From Sphingobacterium chuzhouense (GTDB lineage: Bacteria; Bacteroidota; Bacteroidia; Sphingobacteriales; Sphingobacteriaceae): 64,000 nucleotides of DNA. The stretch is taken from positions 496,001 to 560,000 of the forward strand of contig NZ_JACNYL010000001.1 in the NCBI RefSeq assembly GCF_014692525.1, written 5' to 3'. Below, one piece after another: positions 10,768-18,513 of this stretch. The position numbers and the translations under genes are program-made. Under the pieces are notes generated by a model. That model saw nothing but the letters and a program-made list of their open reading frames with translations, ran no database searches and had not been told where the DNA came from. Every line of letters starts with the position of its first letter. Position 1 is the first letter of the stretch.

Positions 10768-11988
10768 TCACACTTTAATATATATCTTCTTCTTATCTAA
10801 TATGTAGCAGATTCCCCACATGATTCCCAAAAAACAAAGGGAATAAACAAATGATCCCAATTCTGGCGGACCAGGAATTTTTGCACACACATATTTGTAA
10901 AACCAAGACAAAGCCGTTAAATACTGTGGCACGCCCTCTGGAGAAACACCATCAGAAACACGAAACAGGCCTAAAAATCGTGGCAACAGGCCACTAAGCA
11001 CAAAAATAAATAGCGGGTTCTTGCCAAAAACATCAAAAAACCTTGTCAAGGTATTCTTTATTTCTTGTACTTCAATAAACCAAATCATCACGCCCAATGA
11101 AAGAATACCCAAACCTGTCGTATAAAGCACATAAGAACTTGTCCATATTTTCTTATTAATTGGGAAACCCAACGACCAACTCCATCCTAGTACCAAAAGG
11201 ATAAAACCTGTCATCATGAATGCAGCCAACAACTTGAAATGAGCTTCTGTAGTCTTGGGCGCTTTCGCCCATAGCCAATCGACTTGTCCCTGTTTTCGAA
11301 TAAATGTTCCTGCCAGACAACCAAAAACCACTTGCACGATAGCAGGTATGGTGCTCATTAAACCTTCGGGATCGAAAGGCACTCCTTCTCCCTTATACAT
11401 ATGGGCAACACCCAATACTCGCTTGTCGACAGCCGTCCCAAACCATCCTTCCAACGAATACGGATCCCCCTCTCCCAGAAATGCACAAAGCCCCCAATAA
11501 CCCAGCAAGATTAAAGCGGATAAGTAAACTAAGCTTTTTGGTTTAAAGAAATAAACCAAAATAGAAGCAAAAAAATAAGACACAGCGATACGCTGCAAAA
11601 CACCGAATATACGGACACCACGCTCTCCATTACCCGAATCCACCCACTCCCGAAACCGCAAATCATCCCCTACCCATTGCACAAACGGCCACCAGTTTAA
11701 AAATAGGCCAATGGCAAAAATCAATAAAGTCCTTTTTATCACTTTCCTCCAAAACACTGCCTGTCCCGCATCTTGCAACCTGGGAATAACAAACGCCATT
11801 GCATTTCCAACAGCAAACAAAAAGAAAGGAAAAACGAGATCCGTAGGAGTACAACCATGCCAGGCAGCGTGCTTTAAAGGGGCAAACATATAACCCCACG
11901 TTCCGGGGTTATTAACCAAAATCATTAACGCCACAGTTGCCCCTCTAAATACATCTAGGGAATAATAACGTTGCTTCATCATCGTCAT
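10768..11988 (-). CDS. NagX-like / heparan-alpha-glucosaminide N-acetyltransferase-like membrane protein
   Basis: Polytopic membrane protein of the DUF5009/acyltransferase type that includes NagX and HGSNAT. Members are thought to acetylate amino sugars across a membrane or help amino-sugar use; the exact reaction here is not shown by the sequence. Seen: the N-terminal family signature RYYSLDVFRGATVALMIL, then HAAWHGCTPTDLVFPFFLF with the conserved His-x-x-x-His, and about ten hydrophobic helices, ending in a basic tail. 406 residues, normal for the family. Start choice among Met1, Met3 and Met4 is open. It diverges from the ROK-SusC-SusD-fucosidase locus, which suggests a shared glycan substrate. 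Confidence 0.82.
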   Translation of the reverse strand: MTMMKQRYYSLDVFRGATVALMILVNNPGTWGYMFAPLKHAAWHGCTPTDLVFPFFLFAVGNAMAFVIPRLQDAGQAVFWRKVIKRTLLIFAIGLFLNWWPFVQWVGDDLRFREWVDSGNGERGVRIFGVLQRIAVSYFFASILVYFFKPKSLVYLSALILLGYWGLCAFLGEGDPYSLEGWFGTAVDKRVLGVAHMYKGEGVPFDPEGLMSTIPAIVQVVFGCLAGTFIRKQGQVDWLWAKAPKTTEAHFKLLAAFMMTGFILLVLGWSWSLGFPINKKIWTSSYVLYTTGLGILSLGVMIWFIEVQEIKNTLTRFFDVFGKNPLFIFVLSGLLPRFLGLFRVSDGVSPEGVPQYLTALSWFYKYVCAKIPGPPELGSFVYSLCFLGIMWGICYILDKKKIYIKV

Positions 11989-12105
11989 TTAGATTATAAA
12001 GAATATTAGAAAACGAAGCTATGAAATTACTAGAAAACCTCTCTACCCAACCACAGTTTTGTTACAATAGCCGAATTCTTTATGTAAAAAGAGTCTATTT
12101 AACAC

Positions 12106-12132
12106 ATACTTTTAAAAAAAATTAAAAAGTAT
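12106..12132. promoter_or_regulatory. Inverted repeat in the divergent gap before the ROK regulator (candidate operator)
   Basis: ATACTTTT at 12106-12113 and AAAAGTAT at 12125-12132 form 8-bp perfect arms around an A/T spacer, 83 bp before the ROK start codon. The 226-bp divergent gap (11989-12214) is AT-rich and holds no gene. An operator for the ROK protein is an inference from position and symmetry only. Confidence 0.35.
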
Positions 12133-12214
12133 TTTGAAGTTATTAATTAACAATCATATATTAGCCATCATAAATAATTTAAAAAGCTGACATAAACTAT
12201 AATTAAGACAAGCC

Positions 12215-13414
12215 ATGGAGAGCCTACAACTATCTATCTTACGGGCTTTATATTTTTCTCCCAACCAATCCATTGCGGAGTTGAGCGATTGGATCGGTAA
12301 GAGTATCCCGCTGATTACAAAAGCAATTAATGAACTTCTTGATGCCGAACTGGTTATAAGTTGTGGTTTGCGTGCGTCTACCGGTGGCCGGCGGGCGGTG
12401 CACTTTATGCTAAACAGCGAAAAACACGGCTGTATCGTCGTTGTCGCGATGGATCAGTACGCCACGAACATTACTGCCGTTAATCTCGCCAATCAGCAAC
12501 TCCTACCTACGAAGAAAATAACGACCCTTTTATGGGATGACCCCCATACTTATAGTAAGATAATCGATTCGTTAACTACCGTTATTTCTGAATTCCCAAA
12601 AGATAAAATTCTAAGCATAGGTATTACTATGCCTGGTTTCGTGGACTCAAAAAAAGGCATTAACAATTCTTTTTCACCACAGTCTCCACTATATAAGCTT
12701 CAGGAAAATATTCAATCGCATTTTGAAATTCCTACTTATCTAGAAAACGACTCGGCTGGCATCGCGATTGCCGAAAAGAATTTTGGTTTAATCAAAGATG
12801 TTGCTGATGCGCTGGTTGTTAATTTGAACTGGGGAGTTGGTTTAGGAATGATTGTCGATGGCAAACTCTTTCAGGGGCACAGCGGATTTGCGGGAGAGTT
12901 CAGCCATATCCCTTTGGCTAATGAAGATAAACTTTGTTCATGTGGCAAAAAGGGCTGTTTGGAGGTAGCAGCATCGTTATTATGCGCCATTGAATATATT
13001 GTCGAGGCTATCCAAGAGGGGCAGCGCTCATCTCTCGAAAAAACGTATCTAAAGCATAAAAACCTTACGCTAGAAGACGTTTTCGAAGCTTATTTAAAGG
13101 GCGACCAAGTGACTATTATCGCCATTAGGAAAATAGCTTACATGCTCGGAAAAGGGATCGCAACGCTCATCCACATTCTAAATCCCGAAACTATTATTAT
13201 TAGCGGAAAAGGGGCCATGTTCGGCGATGTATTATTGCCCCAGATTCAATCTTCCATACAAGAATACTGCATACCGCGCCTAGCAAAATGCACGACCATA
13301 CAAATATCAGAAATTAAAGACATCCAATTGCTTGCATCCACCTGCATAGCAGTGCAGCAGATGCATTGGGACATAAACACACAAAACAAACAATTAACTA
13401 AAGTAAAACGATGA
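12215..13414 (+). CDS. ROK-family transcriptional regulator (NagC/XylR-like)
   Basis: Predicted sugar-responsive DNA-binding regulator. Seen: an N-terminal winged helix-turn-helix (LSILRALYFSPNQSIAELSD), then a ROK domain with MPGFVDSKKG, the ENDSAG sugar-binding segment near 180, NLNWGVGLGMIVDG, and the zinc motif CSCGKKGCLE near 246-255. The ATP phosphate loop DxGxT at the start of kinase-type ROK domains is replaced by MDQYATN, so it is probably a regulator without kinase activity. 399 residues. Its TGA overlaps the SusC ATG by 4 bases, so the two are translationally coupled and the regulator sits in the operon it presumably controls. Confidence 0.9.
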   Translation: MESLQLSILRALYFSPNQSIAELSDWIGKSIPLITKAINELLDAELVISCGLRASTGGRRAVHFMLNSEKHGCIVVVAMDQYATNITAVNLANQQLLPTKKITTLLWDDPHTYSKIIDSLTTVISEFPKDKILSIGITMPGFVDSKKGINNSFSPQSPLYKLQENIQSHFEIPTYLENDSAGIAIAEKNFGLIKDVADALVVNLNWGVGLGMIVDGKLFQGHSGFAGEFSHIPLANEDKLCSCGKKGCLEVAASLLCAIEYIVEAIQEGQRSSLEKTYLKHKNLTLEDVFEAYLKGDQVTIIAIRKIAYMLGKGIATLIHILNPETIIISGKGAMFGDVLLPQIQSSIQEYCIPRLAKCTTIQISEIKDIQLLASTCIAVQQMHWDINTQNKQLTKVKR

Positions 13415-16400
13415 GCAAACTTTACAGACAATGTTGCAGTTTGGCGTTGATTATGCTGCTTAGCGTAACGATGTTATTTGCACAGCAGACCGTTACGGGG
13501 ATAGTAACGGATGCAAATGGGGCACTCGCCGGTGTTACCGCAACCGTAGTTGGCACGACGGTAGCCGTACAGACTGATGCAGAAGGACGTTATTCTATTC
13601 AGGCAAACAACGGGCAAACCCTAAGATTTTCCATGATTGGCTACCTACCACAGGATCTACCTGTTTCTGGAACAACATTAAACGTCACTCTACAGGAAGA
13701 TGCTGGAGCGATTGATGAGGTTGTAGTGACGGCGATGGGTGTCAAACGCGAGCGAAGAGCCTTAGGATACTCATTTCAAGAAGTACAGGGTACGACGCTA
13801 ACCGAATCTCGGGAAAACAACCTTGCTAATGCACTAGCCGGTAAGGTAGCGAATTTACAGGTAGTAAAAGGATCAAACGGACCATCCTCCTCCTCGAAAA
13901 TTATTTTGAGAGGATTTAACTCCATAGCAGGAGACAATCAACCGTTGATTGTTGTGGACGGCGTCCCCATGGACAACTTCGTCGGTGCAGATAACAACAA
14001 CTTTTGGAATCCGACAGCTGATATGGGAAGCGGTTTGGGCGACATTAATCCCGAAGACATTGAAAGCATGTCCGTTTTAAAAGGTGGTGCAGCCTCTGCA
14101 TTGTATGGTTCACGTGCATCCAATGGGGTTATCCTCATTACCACCAAAAGCGGACAAGCCAAGGAAGGTGTTGGCATTTCATATTCAACCATTACAGGTA
14201 TCGAAAATATTTTCATGACGCCGAAACTGCAGAACAATTTCTCCCAAGGAGAAGGCGGCGTATATGGGGAGCTGTCAACCTATTCTTGGGGCTCGAGGAT
14301 TGAAGGACAACAAGTGAATATGTGGGATGGTTCTACAACAAACTTGCAAGCCTATGACAACATGGGTAATTTTTTCCGGACGGGTCTCAGTACTACTCAA
14401 AACGTCAATTTCCAACAAGCTATTTCAGACAAAGTAAATCTGTATTCATCAGCCACCTATTTACATGATAACAGCAAAGTGCCGGGCATGAAACTAAATC
14501 GGCTGAACTTACTAAATCGCGTAAACGCCAACTTCGGCTCCAGAAATCAATGGAGTACAGACGTGAAAGTGCAGTATATGCGAAACATGGCATACAACCG
14601 TGCCGTTGGGGGACAAAATGATGGGAATTATTATTCCCAAGTCCTTCTATTTCCACGTTCGTTTGATCTTTCGCAGTTTGAGCCAGGAATGGATCAATTG
14701 GGCGCCCCTCAGACGTGGTTTCTAGACACAGGCATAAACCCTTATTGGGCCGCCCACAATAAATTAAGCAACGATACACGTGATCGGTACCTGATGAACG
14801 CAACCGTCAAATACGATTTCAACGATTGGTTGAGCGCTGACGTCCGGTTTGGTTCTGACAACTATTCTACGAAATACGAATCGAAGACCTACTCGGGTAG
14901 CAACATCAATAATTCTTATTCGACTGGAACAGATCGGTTTTTTGAAAACAATTATATTGCCAGCATTCATGCACAAAAGGATAACCTCTGGGGGAAATGG
15001 GGCGGTAGCGCTTCATTGTATGGGCAGATCATGGAAAGAAATAGAACAGGTCTACACGCCACTGCTGGTGAATTGCGGATTCCAGATTTATTCACTATCG
15101 GTAACTCCGTAGGTAACCCAAGTATCGAAGAAACTATCAACAAAAGCCAGATTAATTCCGTTTATGGAAGCGTAGATATTAACTACGATAACGTTTGGTA
15201 CATTACATTGACAGGTCGTAACGATTGGACGTCCACGCTGCATCCAGACAACAAAAGCTTTTTCTACCCTTCTATCAGTACCTCATTAGTTGTATCGGAC
15301 TTAATCCGGGAAAATATGCCGACCTGGTTTAATTTCGCGAAAGTTAGAGCCTCCTATGCCGAAACGGGTAGAGACATGGGGGCCTATCAGTTGTATAACG
15401 TCTATGCGGTTGGCAATGACCCAAGAGGTGTTACCACCTCTAACAGAGGAAACATTTTGTTCGACCCCTCAGTGGTTAACGAGCTTCAAAAAGGCCTCGA
15501 ATTTGGGCTGGAGACACGGATGTTCGATAGCAGGATCGGATTAGACTTGACTTACTATAAAAACAACTCTACAAATCAATTGCTTGATATTCCGATGAAT
15601 AATCTCTCTGGATATGGTTTCTTCAAAGCTAATGCCGGAAACATCCAAAACGAAGGATTTGAGTTTGTGCTTAACGCAGATATTTTGAGAAACCCAGATG
15701 GCTTGCGTTGGAACGCTTCGGCAAATGTGTCCAGAAATGTAAATAAAATCATTGAATTACATCCCGAAGCTGATCGCCTCGTACTTGGAGGTTATGATAA
15801 TGTTCAGATATTTGCACAAGCTGGACAACGGTATGGCGCTATCTATGGCACAAAATACCTCCGTGTGGAAGATGCGAGCAGCCCTTATAACGGACAGTTG
15901 ATTTTAGAATCGGAAACGGGGCTTCCGCAGATGGCTCCAGACACACATCTATTGGGAGATCAGACGGCACGCGCATTAGTGGGTTTGACGAATACCTTTG
16001 CCTACAAAAACTTCGGCTTGAGTTTCCAAATTGACGGGCGTTTCGGCGGCAAGATCTTCTCCGGAACAAACCAAAGACTGCAGTTTTTTGGAAATTCCGC
16101 GGAAACTGTTGTTAATGGGCAGCGAGAAAATTTTGTTGTAGATGGTGTAATTTGGAATGGCAGTGAGTACATAACCAATACAACTGCTGTGAGACCAGAA
16201 GACTATTGGAGTGCGGTAGCCGGCGCCAATAACCTAGGAATCACAGAAGCCAATCTATACGATGCTACCAATATTCGTATCCGAAACTTACAGCTGAATT
16301 ATACTATTCCAGCCCACCTTTTGAAATCTTCCGTTGTAAAAAACGCTAGATTCGGATTATCAGTCAACAATCTCGCTATGCTTAAAAATAACGCCAACGG

Positions 16401-16509
16401 TATAGATCCGGAATCAACATTTGCATTGAGTTCAAATGCTGTCGGGTTTGAATATCTCGCTTTCCCAACATCCAGATCTTATTTCTTTAACATATCAGTA
16501 GGTTTTTAA
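13411..16509 (+). CDS. SusC/RagA-type TonB-dependent outer-membrane transporter
   Basis: Outer-membrane barrel that imports oligosaccharides with energy from TonB, in complex with the SusD-like lipoprotein encoded next. Seen in 1032 residues: a signal peptide ending MLFAQ, a carboxypeptidase-regulatory-like domain (VTGIVTDANGALAGV), a TonB-box-like DEVVVTAMG at about 102-110, a plug domain with LRGFNSIAGDNQPLIVVDGV and LKGGAASALYGSRASNGVI, then a long barrel ending in aromatic SRSYFFNISVGF. Full length. The start ATG overlaps the stop of the ROK gene. SusD follows after 11 bp. Confidence 0.95.
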   Translation: MSKLYRQCCSLALIMLLSVTMLFAQQTVTGIVTDANGALAGVTATVVGTTVAVQTDAEGRYSIQANNGQTLRFSMIGYLPQDLPVSGTTLNVTLQEDAGAIDEVVVTAMGVKRERRALGYSFQEVQGTTLTESRENNLANALAGKVANLQVVKGSNGPSSSSKIILRGFNSIAGDNQPLIVVDGVPMDNFVGADNNNFWNPTADMGSGLGDINPEDIESMSVLKGGAASALYGSRASNGVILITTKSGQAKEGVGISYSTITGIENIFMTPKLQNNFSQGEGGVYGELSTYSWGSRIEGQQVNMWDGSTTNLQAYDNMGNFFRTGLSTTQNVNFQQAISDKVNLYSSATYLHDNSKVPGMKLNRLNLLNRVNANFGSRNQWSTDVKVQYMRNMAYNRAVGGQNDGNYYSQVLLFPRSFDLSQFEPGMDQLGAPQTWFLDTGINPYWAAHNKLSNDTRDRYLMNATVKYDFNDWLSADVRFGSDNYSTKYESKTYSGSNINNSYSTGTDRFFENNYIASIHAQKDNLWGKWGGSASLYGQIMERNRTGLHATAGELRIPDLFTIGNSVGNPSIEETINKSQINSVYGSVDINYDNVWYITLTGRNDWTSTLHPDNKSFFYPSISTSLVVSDLIRENMPTWFNFAKVRASYAETGRDMGAYQLYNVYAVGNDPRGVTTSNRGNILFDPSVVNELQKGLEFGLETRMFDSRIGLDLTYYKNNSTNQLLDIPMNNLSGYGFFKANAGNIQNEGFEFVLNADILRNPDGLRWNASANVSRNVNKIIELHPEADRLVLGGYDNVQIFAQAGQRYGAIYGTKYLRVEDASSPYNGQLILESETGLPQMAPDTHLLGDQTARALVGLTNTFAYKNFGLSFQIDGRFGGKIFSGTNQRLQFFGNSAETVVNGQRENFVVDGVIWNGSEYITNTTAVRPEDYWSAVAGANNLGITEANLYDATNIRIRNLQLNYTIPAHLLKSSVVKNARFGLSVNNLAMLKNNANGIDPESTFALSSNAVGFEYLAFPTSRSYFFNISVGF

Positions 16510-16520
16510 ATTAAGGAAAA

Positions 16521-18410
16521 ATGAAAAGAATAACTTCTAAAATAGCTATCGCCATCATGATCAGCACGCTCGCAACTTCTTGTAATAAGTTTGAAGAGAT
16601 GAATATCGATCCTACGCTGGCAGATGAGCAACAGGTCAGACCTGAATACTTTTTGAACAATGCTATCATCGGAGCCCAGCAGGATCCACATATCGGTGAG
16701 CGTGTCTATATTTATTATTGGAAAACAGCCGCCCATCATCACTATATGAATGTATTGAATATAGGTGCAGATGACGATACTTATAATGTTGACTACTGGC
16801 GCTACTTATCTGAATGGTTAAATAACGCAAATACAGCAATGGAAATTGCTGACGTTAAAGAAGAAAACGGTACGGCCGAAGTATACAACCAAAATCTCAA
16901 GCAGGTTGCGCGGATTTGGCGTATATATTTGATGAGTGAATTGACCGACAATTTTGGTCCGGCGCCTATTGAAGCCTTTCAAGGCATCAATCCAAAATTC
17001 GATTCTGTAAAAGATGTTTATTACCACATGTTAGAGGAATTGAAAAATGCACCTGCGCAGATAGACGAGTCTATTAGCGCCGCAGATATAAGTGATTGGG
17101 ATGCTGCGTATGGTTTCGATTGGGACAAATGGATACGTTACGCAAATTCGATGCGCATGCGTTTAGCGATGCGTTTGTCAGAGATAGATCCCACTAAAGC
17201 GAAAGCCGAATTTGAAGACGCTGTCGCTTCGGGTCGTTATATTCAAGACGCTTCACATGATTTTAGTGTACAAGAGAAAGATGGTTGGGATCCGTTGGCA
17301 GGTGTCATGTCGCGTTCTTGGAATACACAGATTATCTCAACAACGCTCAACAACCTTTTTATTGGATTAGGAGGGATTGAAACGGCGGATCAGTTTACAA
17401 ACCCTGAAATTCTTGGTGCCATCAAGAACGAGAACGATATGGGCATCCGATACCTAAATAACTTTTCAACAAGATCAAATGACCCAAGCCAAGGTTATTA
17501 TTTAGATGGACTGCCTAATAAAATGGATCCTCGCGCTTACAAAGCATTCTTCGTTCCAGGCAACACCACCGATCCGGAATATTGGTCAGAAGCCTCCAAT
17601 CAGCGAGCAACCATCACCGTGTCCGATTCAAGAACAGACGAACTGGATACCAAAAACACATGGAATGCCTTTAGCGCCGGAACATGGGGAGCAAAAGGTG
17701 CGGCAATGGTATTTCGTGGCCAGAATGGCAGACAACCAGGAATGATTAACAAATTCAGGAATCACTCACAAAGACGGCTATTCTTTGCTTCATGGGAAAG
17801 TTATTTCTTAATTGCGGAAGCCGCTTTAAGAGGATGGGCTACGCCCATGTCGGATAAAGCTGCCTACGAAAGGGGTATTGCAGAAAATTTCGCCTACTGG
17901 AACGTATCTGAATTTGTAAACGAATACCTGAGTTCCACCGATTATAACAGAGCAGGGACATCCGTAAATTACGATCATGTCACTGAACCTCCTGCAACAT
18001 TCACTGCTAGCTACAAGGATGCTTACACAAATCAGACGGGAACTGTCCAAATCGCCTATCCATCTAATACGATTTATCAGAATGGTAATGTAAAAAACGA
18101 CAAGTTGACCAAAATTATCACACAAAAATACATTGGTACATTCCCGTATCTGGCATTGGAAGCGTGGAGCGATCACAGACGGTTGGGGCTGCCTTTCTTT
18201 GAGAACCCTGCTGTAGAACAACCGATCCCATCGATACCACAGTTGACTGCTTCTAACTATACGCAAAACCAGGTAAACTTTTTCCCACAAAGATTAAGGT
18301 ATCCTTCAAGTTTTAGAAATGCAGACCAAAAGAACTATAATGAAGCTGTATCATTATTGGGTGGAGCTGACAATTTATTTACACCACTTTGGTGGGCCAA
18401 ACAAAACTAA
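16521..18410 (+). CDS. SusD/RagB-like surface glycan-binding lipoprotein
   Basis: Outer-membrane lipoprotein that caps the SusC barrel and captures the glycan. Seen: a signal peptide with lipobox LATSC (Cys21), KFEEMNIDP typical of the SusD-like-2 subfamily, and TPR-like helices with ARIWRIYLMSELTDNFGPAP and RYANSMRMRLAMRLSEIDP. The C-terminal region contains EAWSDHRRLGLPFFENP and PQRLRYPSSFRN, both typical of this subfamily. 629 residues, on the long side. It follows SusC by 11 bp and is followed by a strong hairpin at 18434-18467. Confidence 0.93.
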   Translation: MKRITSKIAIAIMISTLATSCNKFEEMNIDPTLADEQQVRPEYFLNNAIIGAQQDPHIGERVYIYYWKTAAHHHYMNVLNIGADDDTYNVDYWRYLSEWLNNANTAMEIADVKEENGTAEVYNQNLKQVARIWRIYLMSELTDNFGPAPIEAFQGINPKFDSVKDVYYHMLEELKNAPAQIDESISAADISDWDAAYGFDWDKWIRYANSMRMRLAMRLSEIDPTKAKAEFEDAVASGRYIQDASHDFSVQEKDGWDPLAGVMSRSWNTQIISTTLNNLFIGLGGIETADQFTNPEILGAIKNENDMGIRYLNNFSTRSNDPSQGYYLDGLPNKMDPRAYKAFFVPGNTTDPEYWSEASNQRATITVSDSRTDELDTKNTWNAFSAGTWGAKGAAMVFRGQNGRQPGMINKFRNHSQRRLFFASWESYFLIAEAALRGWATPMSDKAAYERGIAENFAYWNVSEFVNEYLSSTDYNRAGTSVNYDHVTEPPATFTASYKDAYTNQTGTVQIAYPSNTIYQNGNVKNDKLTKIITQKYIGTFPYLALEAWSDHRRLGLPFFENPAVEQPIPSIPQLTASNYTQNQVNFFPQRLRYPSSFRNADQKNYNEAVSLLGGADNLFTPLWWAKQN

Positions 18411-18433
18411 GGCTTGTATTAAAACCCTTACAC

Positions 18434-18470
18434 AAATAGGGCCGTCTAGATTTAAACGGCCCTATTTTAT
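18434..18470 (+). terminator. Intrinsic terminator (possible attenuator) after SusD
   Basis: AAATAGGGCCGT pairs with ACGGCCCTATTT around a 10-base loop, followed by a T-rich run. It lies between the SusD gene and the fucosidase gene on the same strand, so it may end the ROK-SusC-SusD transcript or lower downstream expression. Confidence 0.8.
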
Positions 18471-18513
18471 TTATTAATTTCATGTATATTAGGAATTGTC
18501 AATCCCATTTAAC

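Noticed and set aside
17826..18290. 154-codon frame antisense to the SusD gene
   Set aside because: Conserved SusD C-terminal motifs are on the other strand; no independent start context.
18496..18513. TTG start six codons upstream for the fucosidase fusion
   Set aside because: The ATG at 18514 gives a normal signal peptide n-region; nothing supports the TTG.
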